Positions 25,781 through 35,109 of a stretch of 64,000 bases of DNA are shown piece after piece. The stretch is from contig NZ_JAFCJM010000014.1 of assembly GCF_018130955.1 (NCBI RefSeq), forward strand, positions 109,736 through 173,735, in the 5' to 3' direction. Under the pieces are notes generated by a model, which was not told the origin of the DNA, made no database searches, and saw only the letters and a list, made by a program, of their open reading frames with translations. Source of the stretch: Bradyrhizobium liaoningense. Lineage in GTDB: Bacteria; Pseudomonadota; Alphaproteobacteria; Rhizobiales; Xanthobacteraceae. Every line of letters begins with the position of its first letter. The stretch's first letter is position 1. Both the position numbers and the translations under genes were made by a program.

Positions 25781-28030
25781 ATGAAGCAGCGGCTTACAAT
25801 GTGGCTTGCTGTTGTTGCGGGCGTCGCCCTGGTGCTCGCCGTCGCCTGGGCCGCCATCCTCTGGACCCGCCCGGAGCCTATTCGCATCGCATTCGCCAAT
25901 TCGCTCTCTGGCCCGTCCGCCCCGGCCGGGACGGAAAGCCTCGTCGCGACGCAGCTTGCAATCGACGAGGTGAACACCAAGGGTGGCGTCAACGGACGGT
26001 CGATTGAACTCGTTCTGTTCGACGACGCAAGCAATCCAGCCGTGGCGCGCGCGAATGCGCAGGCGATCGCCGACAGCCCATGCGTCGCTGTGCTCGGCCA
26101 TTATCTCAGCTCCGCATCGCTCGCGGCAGCGCCGGTATATAAGGATGCGCGGATCCCGGCACTCACGGGAGGCGCGGCTGCCGACGATCTGACATCCGGC
26201 AATGAATACTATTTTCGTGCGCTGTCGCCGATCTCCGCGCAGGCGCGCTCGATCGCGGAACATCTGCGCGCCGTGATGAAGGAGCCAAAAGTCCGCCTCG
26301 TTCACACGCGCGATTCCTATGGCAAGAGTTTTGCGCGCGGATTTACGGCGGCCTATCCGACTGAGCAGTTGCGCGTGTTCGGACTGGAAGCCGCCCCGGG
26401 TCGGATTGGATCGATGGACGAGGCGTTGAACGCCGCAGCGCAGGAGCCCGGTCCCGGCGTCATCGTCGTCGGTGCGGCAGCCGATTATATCGCAGACATC
26501 GTCAAGGCGCTGCGCCGCCGCGGCATGAAGGGAACGATCATCACAACCCAGGGCGCGGGCCGCGAAAGCTATTTGCAAAACTTCCTTAACGAGCCCGAGG
26601 AAAAAACGCGTCCAGGTTTCTTCAGCGAGAATCTGTATGCTGCATCGTCGCTGATCTTCGACAGCTCCGGCGTGGCAGCGCAAGTTTTTGCCGCGGATTA
26701 CAAAGCGAAAGCGGGAACCTCGCCAAGTTGGGTAGGCGGCGGCGCGTATGATGCCGCTCGCCTGATGATCGATGCGCTGAAACGAGCTGCCGTACACCAC
26801 CGGTTTATGGGACAGGGGATTCAGAAACGATCCGACAGCAAGATTGCAGATCGCGACCGTTTGCGCCTCGCACTGGCCGCGATCGACAGTCCGAAATCTG
26901 CGGTCGTCGGGCTAACGGGCCTGCTCTATTTCAACGCGAACCGCGACATTCCGCGCCCGATCCGAATGGGTTTCTTCCGATACGGTCGGTTCGTCACGGC
27001 GCCGCTCCAACTCGTACGCATCGATCAGCCGGATGGAATCGATCTCGACGCCGAACAGGAGAAGGGCCATGTCATCACGTTCGAGGGGCGGCGCAACTGG
27101 ATTCAGCGTGTCGTTTACACCGGCATCGACATCATTCGCGTCAGCCGGATCGACGTGAAGCAGAATTCGTTCAACGTCGACTTCTATCTCTGGATGCGGT
27201 TCGCTGGCGACGATGAGGCGCAGACGCACGTCGAATTCCCGGCATTGCTGGATCGCGGGGCGTTCGATCCGGCTCGACCGATTCAGGCTGGAAAGGAAGA
27301 CGGCCTGAGCTACCGGCTCTATCGCATCAGCGGGGATTTCAAGGCCCGTTTCGATCTCCATGACTATCCATTCGACACGCAGCAATTGCGTCTCCATTTC
27401 CAGAACACGGAACAGCGACGGGAGCTCATCACCTACGTCATCGATCGGTTCGGCCTGCGCCTCGCCGACGACGGAAGCTCGCGGGCCGAGGACGGGGCCT
27501 ATTCCGGACTTCAACTCTGGCGATTTCTAGGACTGAACTACTTCGTCGAATCCCTGTCCAGCGGATCGACGCTCGGAAAGGCGTCTTTGTTTGATGCAGG
27601 AGCAATGACGGAATTCGCAGGCTTCGATGCGACCATCATGCTGCGCCGCAGCTCCTCCATCTACATGCTGAAGAACCTGCTGCCGATGTTTCTGCTCGTG
27701 CTCGTCGTATTCGCGACGCTGTTCTTTCCCGAAACCATGTTTCGCGAACGTGTGACGATTCCGGTGACCTCGATCCTGGCAAGCGCGGTGCTGCTCGTGG
27801 CGGTAAACAGTCAGATCGGCGATGTCGGATACACGGTGGTGGTCGAAGAGATGTTCTACATCTTCTTCGTACTATGCCTGATGGCGATATTGGCGGGCTA
27901 CAAACATGAAACACTTCGGGAGGCCGGCCGAAAGCGCGCCGCTGTTGTTTTGGATCACGTAGCGCAGGTCACTTATGCCGGAACAGTGCTCGCTGTCATT
28001 GTCGTGCTCTACCGGCGCTATGCCATGTGA
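25781..28030 (+). CDS. Periplasmic-binding-protein / pentameric ligand-gated ion channel fusion
   Basis: 749 residues. An N-terminal membrane anchor or uncleaved signal (about 7-28) is followed by a type I periplasmic binding domain like amino-acid LivJ proteins (residues ~33-400: IRIAFANSLSGPSAPAG, AIDEVNTKGGVNGR, VRLVHTRDSYGKSFARG, TIITTQGAGRESYLQ). Residues ~430-620 form a Cys-loop-receptor-like ligand-binding sandwich with the hallmark YPFDTQQLRLHF (529-540). Four spans follow: M1 with the conserved proline (LKNLLPMFLLVLVVF, ~630-650), M2 (RERVTIPVTSILASAVLLVA), M3 (EEMFYIFFVLCLMAILAG) and M4 at the extreme C-terminus. I start at MKQRLTM behind AAGGA. Predicted to be an inner-membrane ion channel whose gating may be tuned by a small ligand bound in the extra domain. 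Monocistronic. Confidence 0.88.
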   Translation: MKQRLTMWLAVVAGVALVLAVAWAAILWTRPEPIRIAFANSLSGPSAPAGTESLVATQLAIDEVNTKGGVNGRSIELVLFDDASNPAVARANAQAIADSPCVAVLGHYLSSASLAAAPVYKDARIPALTGGAAADDLTSGNEYYFRALSPISAQARSIAEHLRAVMKEPKVRLVHTRDSYGKSFARGFTAAYPTEQLRVFGLEAAPGRIGSMDEALNAAAQEPGPGVIVVGAAADYIADIVKALRRRGMKGTIITTQGAGRESYLQNFLNEPEEKTRPGFFSENLYAASSLIFDSSGVAAQVFAADYKAKAGTSPSWVGGGAYDAARLMIDALKRAAVHHRFMGQGIQKRSDSKIADRDRLRLALAAIDSPKSAVVGLTGLLYFNANRDIPRPIRMGFFRYGRFVTAPLQLVRIDQPDGIDLDAEQEKGHVITFEGRRNWIQRVVYTGIDIIRVSRIDVKQNSFNVDFYLWMRFAGDDEAQTHVEFPALLDRGAFDPARPIQAGKEDGLSYRLYRISGDFKARFDLHDYPFDTQQLRLHFQNTEQRRELITYVIDRFGLRLADDGSSRAEDGAYSGLQLWRFLGLNYFVESLSSGSTLGKASLFDAGAMTEFAGFDATIMLRRSSSIYMLKNLLPMFLLVLVVFATLFFPETMFRERVTIPVTSILASAVLLVAVNSQIGDVGYTVVVEEMFYIFFVLCLMAILAGYKHETLREAGRKRAAVVLDHVAQVTYAGTVLAVIVVLYRRYAM

Positions 28031-28106
28031 GGCAAGCGTGGATACCTGGTCGGGCAGCCACACCTTCTCCGGCCGAGTTTACGCAGGAAGGCTCTGCCTC
28101 AGCTTC

Positions 28107-29090
28107 CTAATCCAGCTTGATCCCGGCATCGCGAATGAGCTTGGTCCAGCTCGCGTGCTCCGCCGCGACAAAGGCCTCCAGCCCCTCCGGCTTGTCCCAC
28201 ACCTCGCCGCCGGTCTTCTCGAACCGTTCCGCCAGCTCCGGCAGCACGGCGCGGATGTCGCCGCGCAATTTGGCGACCACGGCGGGCGGCGTTTTCGCCG
28301 GCACGACGATGGCGAGCCAGGAATCGACGTCGAGTCCGGTCACGCCCGCCTCCGACATCGTGGGAACGTCGGGCGCAAGCCGGCTGCGCTTCGACGACAG
28401 CACGGCAATGCCCCGCGCCTGCTCCGATTGCACGTATGGCAGGCCGGCTGCGATGGAATCGAAGAACAGGTCGACGCGGCCGGCCAGGAGATCGGTGAAG
28501 GCTTGCGGCGAGCTCTTGTAGGGTACCTCCAGCAGCTTGACGCCGGCCGCCTTCATGAAGGCGGCCGCAACGAGCTGCTGCCCGGTGCCGACACCGGCCG
28601 TCGCGACGGTGATCGAGCCGGGCTTATCCTTCGCCGCCGCGACGATCGCCCTCACATCGGCCTGGGGCAGATCCTTGCGGCCGACCATCACATAGCCGAA
28701 GCGATAGACCATCGCGACCGGTATAAAATCGCGCAGCGGATCGTAAGCGAGATTGGCATAGAGCGCGGAGTTGAAGGCCATGTTCGAGAGCCCACCGACC
28801 ATCAGCGTGTAACCGTCCGACGCGCTTTGCGCGGCCGCCTGCGTCCCCACGACCGTGCCCGCACCGGGCTTGTTCTCGACAAAGAAGGATTGGCCGGAGC
28901 GTTTCGACAGGACATCGGCCAGCGCGCGCCCAACCAGGTCGTAGCTGCCACCGGGGCCGATCGGAACGATGATCTTCACCGGGCGTTCCGGGTAGTTGGT
29001 CTGCGCCTGGATCGGCGCCAAGGTCGGCGCTATGCCCAGGGTGAACGCGACGGCGATTGCCGCCAAGTGTCGACCTGCCCCAATCATCAT
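28107..29090 (-). CDS. Tripartite tricarboxylate transporter binding protein (Bug/TctC)
   Basis: A 327-residue exported solute receptor. Signal peptide 1-29 (cleavage near IQAQ), then the Bug-family signatures YPERPVKIIVPIGPGGSYDL, FFVENKPGAGTVVGT and ASDGYTLMVGG. Binds small carboxylates in the periplasm. No TctA/TctB membrane genes are adjacent, which is common for the many orphan Bug proteins of Bradyrhizobium-type genomes. I start at MMIGAGRH, preceded by GGGAGG; the longer frame reaches into the neighbouring promoter. Confidence 0.9.
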   Translation of the reverse strand: MMIGAGRHLAAIAVAFTLGIAPTLAPIQAQTNYPERPVKIIVPIGPGGSYDLVGRALADVLSKRSGQSFFVENKPGAGTVVGTQAAAQSASDGYTLMVGGLSNMAFNSALYANLAYDPLRDFIPVAMVYRFGYVMVGRKDLPQADVRAIVAAAKDKPGSITVATAGVGTGQQLVAAAFMKAAGVKLLEVPYKSSPQAFTDLLAGRVDLFFDSIAAGLPYVQSEQARGIAVLSSKRSRLAPDVPTMSEAGVTGLDVDSWLAIVVPAKTPPAVVAKLRGDIRAVLPELAERFEKTGGEVWDKPEGLEAFVAAEHASWTKLIRDAGIKLD

Positions 29091-29267
29091 GCCCTCCCCA
29101 GCGCGGCCGGTTCGACCGGCTCTCGCGTGAACTATGCAATATGTGCCCTGTGGCAGCAACACATGGGACCCAACATTGGGACCCGCGGCAACATAACCTC
29201 CGCGGTTATGGCGAGCACGCCGGGGATGACGTAACCTTTCGGGACAGCAACTCACACGGAAGACCAC

Positions 29268-29732
29268 ATGGCGCGCAAGGCAAATCGCCTCTTCACCATC
29301 GGCTATGAGCAGACGCCGCCGAAAGCGGTGCTAGATGAGCTCGAACAGGCCGGCGTCAAGCTCCTGGTCGACGTGCGCGCCGTGACCTCGTCGCGCCGGC
29401 CGGGCTTTTCCAAGAAGCAGCTTGCCGCCGGCCTCGACGAGCGCGGCATCGCCTATGTGCATCTGGCCGCGCTCGGCACACCCAAGGAAGGCCGCCTCGC
29501 CGCGCGCAGCGGCCAGTATGACGTGCTCGAAAAAATCTATTCAAAGCACCTGAAGACACCGCAGGCCAAGGAAGAGATGGACGAGCTCTCGGCGCTGGTG
29601 AAGAAGGCCGGCCCCGTCTGCCTGCTCTGCTACGAGCGCGACCACACCCATTGCCATCGCCAGATGATCGCCGAGATCATCGAGGAGCGCGACGGGGTGA
29701 CGGTGAAGAATTTGGCGGCGCCGCAGGCTTAG
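29268..29732 (+). CDS. DUF488-family protein
   Basis: 154 residues with DUF488 motifs: LFTIGYEQTPPKAVLDEL, LLVDVRAVTSSRRPGFSKKQL, YVHLAALGTP and a cysteine/histidine-rich VCLLCYERDHTHCHRQMIA near the end. The family is soluble with an unknown role; the C-terminal Cys/His cluster suggests metal or nucleotide binding. Followed directly by a palindromic repeat. Confidence 0.85.
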   Translation: MARKANRLFTIGYEQTPPKAVLDELEQAGVKLLVDVRAVTSSRRPGFSKKQLAAGLDERGIAYVHLAALGTPKEGRLAARSGQYDVLEKIYSKHLKTPQAKEEMDELSALVKKAGPVCLLCYERDHTHCHRQMIAEIIEERDGVTVKNLAAPQA

Positions 29733-29733
29733 T

Positions 29734-29840
29734 CGTCATTCCGGGGCGCGCGAAGCGCGAACCCGGAATCCATTCATCGTCAGGATATGCGGTCCGATGG
29801 ATTCCGGGCTCGATGCTTCGCATCGCCCCGGAATGACGGG
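29734..29840. repeat. Palindromic intergenic repeat, copy 5
   Basis: CGTCATTCCGGGGCGCGCG … GCCCCGGAATGACGG with inner GGAATCCATTC / ATGGATTCC, between the convergent DUF488 and PhzF genes. Nearly the same as the copy at the window start. Confidence 0.85.
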
Positions 29841-29852
29841 CGGAGAGAGTGC

Positions 29853-30767
29853 TCAACCCTCTCCCGCCAGTTGGAACGTCCCTTCCATCATCTGGACGCA
29901 CTGCCCGCCGACATGGGCGGAGAGAATACTGCCGCCCTCCTTGCGCACGCGCGTCAGCAACATGCTGGGGCGGCCCATGTCAAAGCCCTGCCCGATCGTG
30001 AGCTTCAGTTCGCCGTCGCGCGCGGGTTCGAGCTCGGCCAGCAGCGCCGCGGCGGCAACCGTGGCGCTGCCGGTGGCGGGATCTTCGATCAGGCCGCTCG
30101 ACCCGGGGAAAAACATCCGCGCCTGAAGATCGCACAGCGCCTCCGCCGCGGGCACGTCACGCGTGTAGAAATAGATCGCGAAGGCGCCGTCACGGGGCAG
30201 CACACGGGAAAACGCCCCGGCATCAGGCTTGGCCCGCCGCACCGCATCGCGCGAGCGCAATTCCGCGACCACGAACGCCGTTCCGACGCCGACGACCTCA
30301 GGCGCGTGCCGATCGGCGGTGACGTCCTCCGCACTCAACGACAGGCAGGCCGCAACTTCCGCCGGCGAGAGCTTTGAGGCGCGCGTCAACGCCTGCGGCG
30401 CGGTAAGCTCGGTGCTGACAACGCGGCCCTGCTCTCGCCTGATGTCGACCGGCACCAGCCCCGCCTTCTCCTCGAACAGCAGGCGCGGCTTCGGCTCCTT
30501 AGCGAGCGTCGCCAGCACGTAGGCGGTGCCGACGTTCGGATGGCCCGCGAAGGGAAGCTCCCTGACCGGCGTGAAGATGCGCACTTCGGCATCGTTCATC
30601 TTGTCGCGCGGCGGCAGCACGAAGGTCGTCTCGGAATAGTTGAACTCGGTCGCGATCGACTGCATCTGCGCCGTGGTCAGACCGCCGGCGTCGAGCACGA
30701 CGGCGAGCGGATTGCCGCCAAAGGCGCGATCGGTAAACACGTCGACAGTGATGTAACGCCGCTGCAT
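29853..30767 (-). CDS. PhzF-family epimerase/isomerase
   Basis: 304 residues with two diaminopimelate-epimerase-like halves. The N-terminal active-site Glu is seen in FNYSETTFVL (E46, equivalent to the PhzF catalytic Glu), with FTDRAFGGNPLAVV ahead of it and ELPFAGHPNVGTAYVL after it; the C-terminal half has FFPGSSGLIEDPATGSA. No other phenazine genes are nearby, so it is a generic family member of unknown substrate. I start at MQRRYITVDVF with AAGGGA upstream. Confidence 0.9.
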   Translation of the reverse strand: MQRRYITVDVFTDRAFGGNPLAVVLDAGGLTTAQMQSIATEFNYSETTFVLPPRDKMNDAEVRIFTPVRELPFAGHPNVGTAYVLATLAKEPKPRLLFEEKAGLVPVDIRREQGRVVSTELTAPQALTRASKLSPAEVAACLSLSAEDVTADRHAPEVVGVGTAFVVAELRSRDAVRRAKPDAGAFSRVLPRDGAFAIYFYTRDVPAAEALCDLQARMFFPGSSGLIEDPATGSATVAAAALLAELEPARDGELKLTIGQGFDMGRPSMLLTRVRKEGGSILSAHVGGQCVQMMEGTFQLAGEG

Positions 30768-30882
30768 CTGAATTCCCTTATGCAAAGTGTCGGGCGCACT
30801 CTACATGCGGACACAGTCAGCCGTCATGCCCCAAAATTCGGTGCATTCGGTGCAATCGTGCGCGAGGGATTTTTTGCCGGCG

Positions 30883-32190
30883 CTATCCCAGTTGATAGAC
30901 CGCCACTGGCTGCTCATAGCCGCGCACTTCGACCTCGCCCAGTGCAACCGCATCGTTGCCGTCGTCGCCAAGCGCCTCGCGCACGGCGGACGAGATCAGG
31001 AGCTGCGAGCCAAATTCCTTGTTCAGCGCTTCGAGGCGCGAGGCGAAATTCACGGTGTCGCCGATCACGGTATATTCCTTGCGCCGGGGCGAGCCGATAT
31101 TGCCGGCGACGACCTCACCGAAATGGATGCCGATCCCGATCCGCAGCGGCCAGCTCGATTCCGCGTTGATGTGCTCCATCGCACTGAGCATCTCGCGGCC
31201 CGCGGCAACGGCGCGATGCGCCGCGTCGGACGCCGCCAGCGGCGCGCCGAACAGGGCGAGAAAGCCGTCGCCGAGAAACTTGTTCACGATGCCCCCTTGC
31301 CGGTCGAGGATATCGACCAGCACGGCGAAGGCGCCGTCGAGCCGGTCGACGACCTCCTGCGGCGAACGCGTCTGCGCACCGGCCGTGAAACCGCGGAAAT
31401 CGACGAACATTACGGCGACGCGGCGGACGTCGCCGCCGGCACTCGTGCCCTCCGTCATCAGCCGCTCCACGACCTGCGGCGAGACGTGCTGGCCGAACAG
31501 GTTGGTGACGCGGTCGCGCGCGGTGGCGGCCGCGATGCTGGCTGCGAACTGCCGGCGGAGCTGCGCGCCGACCGCACCTGCGAGCACGCCGCAGATCAGG
31601 ATAATCACGCTGCGCACGGCATGGAAATAGGTCTCCGGCACACCCGTGGCGTCGACCGGGTGGTAGTACATGGCGACGGCGAACAGCTCGGCTGCGGCCA
31701 CAAAGCCCGTGAATGTCGACAGCCAGAAATCGAGCCGCAGCGTCGAGAGAATGACGAAGATGAAGTAGATCAGCGGCACGACGAAGCCCAGCGCCTGGCT
31801 TGCGCCCATGCTGCGGATCTGCAGGATCAGGATGACGGTCGGGAACGAGGTTTCGATGAAGGCGCCAATATAGCGCCTGACCACCGGCAGGTCGCGGTCG
31901 AGCTTGAGGTTACGCCTGATCTGGGAATGGACCCAGACCTCGAACAGGATGAAGCCCACCAGGAGGCCATAGACCTGGCTCAGGCCGAGCGTGCCGCGCC
32001 AGACCCTTTCCACGACGCTGGGGTCGATGAGGTCGATGGCGGTGAAGAACACCATCATGACGGATCCCGTCACGATCAATGCCCTGACGCGCAACAGCTC
32101 GGTGCGCAGCACTTCGCGCGTCAGCTCGCGCTCGAAGTCATCCGACACCACGGCGTGTTGCCGGGCCTTCCTGCTTGCAAAACTGACCAT
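30883..32190 (-). CDS. Membrane-bound adenylate cyclase (class IIIb type)
   Basis: A 435-residue protein with six predicted membrane spans (about residues 30-205) and a C-terminal class III cyclase domain. Metal aspartates are in MFVDFRGFTAGA and KFLGDGFLALFG. The base-selecting Lys (NKFLGD) is present, and Thr stands at the second specificity site (EYTVIGDTVNFASR), the pattern of class IIIb enzymes that respond to bicarbonate/CO2. Makes cAMP at the inner membrane. Start taken at MVSFASRK. The next gene on this strand, the ABC permease, ends 32 bases upstream, so this may be the last gene of that operon. Confidence 0.9.
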   Translation of the reverse strand: MVSFASRKARQHAVVSDDFERELTREVLRTELLRVRALIVTGSVMMVFFTAIDLIDPSVVERVWRGTLGLSQVYGLLVGFILFEVWVHSQIRRNLKLDRDLPVVRRYIGAFIETSFPTVILILQIRSMGASQALGFVVPLIYFIFVILSTLRLDFWLSTFTGFVAAAELFAVAMYYHPVDATGVPETYFHAVRSVIILICGVLAGAVGAQLRRQFAASIAAATARDRVTNLFGQHVSPQVVERLMTEGTSAGGDVRRVAVMFVDFRGFTAGAQTRSPQEVVDRLDGAFAVLVDILDRQGGIVNKFLGDGFLALFGAPLAASDAAHRAVAAGREMLSAMEHINAESSWPLRIGIGIHFGEVVAGNIGSPRRKEYTVIGDTVNFASRLEALNKEFGSQLLISSAVREALGDDGNDAVALGEVEVRGYEQPVAVYQLG

Positions 32191-32222
32191 CTCTCCCCCG
32201 GGGCTTCCCGGAGCATCTTGCC

Positions 32223-33386
32223 TCAATCGAGCGTGCGACGGAAGCGCATCACCGCGATCGTCATGGCGAACAGCATGAGGGTCGCCAGCGCGATCGTGTC
32301 ATATTGCAAATTCTGCACGGTTGCGCCTTTGAGCATGATGGCGCGGACGATTCTCAGATAGTGCGTCAGCGGCAGGCCTTCGCCGAGATATTGCGCCCAG
32401 ACCGGCATGCCCGCAAAGGGGAACATGAAGCCCGACAACAATATGCTCGGCAAGAAGAACATGAACGACATCTGGATCGCCTGGAGCTGGTTCTGCGCGA
32501 TGGTCGAGAAGGTGTAACCGATCGACAGGTTGGCGGTGATGAACAGCATCGAGAGCGCCGCCAGCATGGCGAGGCTACCGAGGATCGGCACGCCGAACAG
32601 CAGGACGCCGATGGCGATGATCAGCGTGGCCTGGATGAAGCCGACCAGCACATAGGGGATGATCTTGCCGAACATCACCTCGACCGGCTTGATCGGCATC
32701 GACAACAGGCTTTCCATCGTGCCGCGCTCGACCTCGCGCGTCACCGACAGGGCGGTGAAGATCAGCATGGTCATGGTCAAGATGGTGCCGACCAGCCCCG
32801 GCACAATGTTCAGGCGCGAGGCCGCGGCCGGATTGTAGCGGGCATGCGCGCGGATCTCGAATGGCAGCAACGGCGGATCGCCGATATAGAGATCGTGCTG
32901 GAGGGCCGTCTGCACGATCGTTCCGAGCGAGCCGAGCGCGGCGCTTGCGGCAACGGGATCGGTCGCGTCGGCGGCCACCAGCAATGCCGGTTTGTCGCCG
33001 CGCCGGACTGCCCGCTCGAAGCCGCGCGGAATCTCGACGCCGAACAGCACCTTGCCGGACTTCAGCAAATTGTCGAACTCGTCGACATCATGCACTTCAT
33101 GAACGAAGCGAAAATAGGAGGTATTCTCCAGCGCCTTGAGGATCGAGCGCGCGAGGTCGCTGTCCTCCTGCAGCAGCACCGCACTCGGCAGATTGCGCGG
33201 CGTGGTGTTGATGGCGAAGCCGAACAGCAGGAGCTGCATCACCGGGATCAACACGATCATCGCAAACGACACGCGGTCGCGCCGGAGCTGGATGAACTCC
33301 TTCGCCACCATCGCATAGGAGCGCCGCCAGAAGCCGAAGCGCTCCCGGATGTCGTGCGCACCACTGGACGTATCGACCGCGCTCAT
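32223..33386 (-). CDS. ABC-2-type exporter permease
   Basis: A 387-residue ABC-2 membrane subunit (YhhJ/YbhR-like). First span near residue 40 (FAMIVLIPVMQLLLFGFA), a ~140-residue periplasmic domain, then five C-terminal spans including VEVMFGKIIPYVLVGFIQ and SFMFFLPSILLSGFMFPF. Its start overlaps the ATPase stop by 4 bases, so the two are translationally coupled. Together with the ATPase and lipoprotein adaptor it forms a drug or envelope-lipid exporter. Only one permease gene is present, so it must dimerise. Confidence 0.92.
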   Translation of the reverse strand: MSAVDTSSGAHDIRERFGFWRRSYAMVAKEFIQLRRDRVSFAMIVLIPVMQLLLFGFAINTTPRNLPSAVLLQEDSDLARSILKALENTSYFRFVHEVHDVDEFDNLLKSGKVLFGVEIPRGFERAVRRGDKPALLVAADATDPVAASAALGSLGTIVQTALQHDLYIGDPPLLPFEIRAHARYNPAAASRLNIVPGLVGTILTMTMLIFTALSVTREVERGTMESLLSMPIKPVEVMFGKIIPYVLVGFIQATLIIAIGVLLFGVPILGSLAMLAALSMLFITANLSIGYTFSTIAQNQLQAIQMSFMFFLPSILLSGFMFPFAGMPVWAQYLGEGLPLTHYLRIVRAIMLKGATVQNLQYDTIALATLMLFAMTIAVMRFRRTLD

Positions 33387-34327
33387 TGGAAATTGTCCTT
33401 CGAGCGGGTCATCAATTCGATGAAGACGTCTTCCAGCGAGGGCGACGATTTCACCCAGTGCAGGCCGCCTCTCGCACGCCAGGGCGCGATGCTGGCTTCC
33501 AGTGCCGCGACGTCGCGGCCCGAGACATGCAGGGAGGTGCCGAACGGCGCCACCATGTCGACGCCGGGCTTGTCGGCGAGCTCGCCGGCAAGCCCGTTCA
33601 GGTCGTCTCCGGTGACGGTGTAGGTGGTGAGCGCCGATTTTGCGATCACCTCCTCCACCGTGCCATGCGCGAGCAGATGGCCATAGGCGATGTAGGCGAT
33701 CTCGTGACAGCGCTCGGCCTCGTCCATGTAGTGCGTCGAGACCAGCACGGTGAGACCTTCGGCCGCAAGTGCGTGGATCTCGTTCCAGAAATCGCGTCGC
33801 GCCTTGGGATCGACGCCTGCGGTCGGCTCGTCCAGCAGCAGAAGCTGCGGATTGGGCAGCGTGCAGGCCCCGAGCGCCAGCCGCTGCTTCCAGCCGCCCG
33901 ACAGCTCACCTGCGAGCTGTTCCTCGCGGCCGGACAGCCCGAGCCGCTTGATCATCTCGCGCGCCGCACCGCGGGCGTCCCTCATGCCGTAGAGTCGCGC
34001 GACGAATTCGAGGTTCTCGCGCACCGAGAGGTCCTGATAGAGGCTGAAGCGCTGGGTCATGTAGCCGACCTGCCGCTTGATGCGCTCGGCGTCGCGGCGA
34101 ATGTCGTAGCCGAGGCACGTGCCCTCGCCGCTGTCGGGTGTGAGCAGCCCGCAGAGGATGCGGATGGTAGTGGTCTTGCCGGAGCCGTTGGGGCCGAGGA
34201 AGCCGTAGATCGAGCCACGCTTCACCTGCATCGACAGATCATGCACGACCTCGCGGCCGCCAAAGGATTTAGTCAGCCCCTTGACGTCGATCGCGATGCC
34301 GTTGCTGGTTGCCGTCCCGTTCATCAC
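33383..34327 (-). CDS. ABC exporter ATPase (YbhF/CcmA-like)
   Basis: 314 residues with one nucleotide-binding domain: Walker A GPNGSGKT (45-52), signature LSGGWKQRL, Walker B LLLLDEPTAGVDP and switch His in LVSTHYMDEAERC. The last ~80 residues form the C-terminal extension of drug-exporter ATPases. Unlike YbhF, it has a single ATPase domain and so works as a homodimer. Overlaps both the HlyD and permease genes by 4 bases. Confidence 0.94.
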   Translation of the reverse strand: MMNGTATSNGIAIDVKGLTKSFGGREVVHDLSMQVKRGSIYGFLGPNGSGKTTTIRILCGLLTPDSGEGTCLGYDIRRDAERIKRQVGYMTQRFSLYQDLSVRENLEFVARLYGMRDARGAAREMIKRLGLSGREEQLAGELSGGWKQRLALGACTLPNPQLLLLDEPTAGVDPKARRDFWNEIHALAAEGLTVLVSTHYMDEAERCHEIAYIAYGHLLAHGTVEEVIAKSALTTYTVTGDDLNGLAGELADKPGVDMVAPFGTSLHVSGRDVAALEASIAPWRARGGLHWVKSSPSLEDVFIELMTRSKDNFQ

Positions 34328-35109
34328 TTGGCCGCCACGGGTGTCTTCGGGTTCAGGTAGACGCTGACGGGCTGGCCGACGCGCAGCACGTCGGGCCGTG
34401 AGGGGCGCGCCTGGATCAGGTAGACGAGCTTGTTCCGTTCATCGAGGCTGTAGATCACTGGCGGGGTGTATTCAGCCGTGGTCGCGATGAAGTAGATCTT
34501 GGCGGAGATATCCGCCGCACAATTGTCGCAGGTTACCCTCACCTCGTCGCCGATCGCGAGCTTGGGCAGCTCGGTCTCCGGCACGAAGAAGCGAATCTTC
34601 ATGTTGCCGGGCGGCATGATCGAGAGCACCGGCCGTTGCGCCGCGACCATCTCGCCCTCGCGGAAGTAGATCTGCTGGACCTTGCCCGCGACCGGCGCAA
34701 AGCCCTTGCGCCTCGCCATCCGCGTCTCCGACGTCGCCACACGGGCTTCGGCGACCCGCAGGTTCGAAACGGCGGAGTCGAGATTGGCCTGCGTGCCCGA
34801 ACCCGTCCTGCTCAAGGAGGCCGCACGGTCATAGGTCTGCTGCGCGTTCGCCAGCGTCGCCTTGTTCTGGTTGAGATCGGCGAGCTGGAGATCGTCATCC
34901 ACGGAATACAGGTGATCGCCCACCTTCACCTCGTCGCCCTCGCGCACGTTCAGCTTGGTCACGCGTCCGGCTTCATCAGGGCTGACGAAGATCATGTCGG
35001 CCTCGACCCAGCCCTGGAAACCCGGATCGCGCGTCTCCTTGCAGCCGCCCAATCCGGCCGCGAGCAGAACGGCCAGCAACACACCAAATAACTTCCGCGA
35101 CGACGTCAT
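34324..35109 (-). CDS. HlyD-family periplasmic adaptor lipoprotein
   Basis: A 261-residue membrane-fusion protein. Lipoprotein signal with lipobox LGGC (C23), then the HlyD biotinyl-lipoyl-like domain (ADMIFVSPDEAGRV, VREGDEVKVGDHLYSVDD), a short helical hairpin and a beta-barrel. Connects the ABC pump to the periplasm, possibly to an outer-membrane channel encoded elsewhere. Translationally coupled to the TetR gene upstream and the ATPase downstream. Confidence 0.92.
   Translation of the reverse strand: MTSSRKLFGVLLAVLLAAGLGGCKETRDPGFQGWVEADMIFVSPDEAGRVTKLNVREGDEVKVGDHLYSVDDDLQLADLNQNKATLANAQQTYDRAASLSRTGSGTQANLDSAVSNLRVAEARVATSETRMARRKGFAPVAGKVQQIYFREGEMVAAQRPVLSIMPPGNMKIRFFVPETELPKLAIGDEVRVTCDNCAADISAKIYFIATTAEYTPPVIYSLDERNKLVYLIQARPSRPDVLRVGQPVSVYLNPKTPVAAK

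Noticed and set aside
29091..29267. N-terminal extension of the TctC protein
   Set aside because: The 59 extra residues precede a good signal peptide and a strong ribosome site, so the shorter start is preferred.
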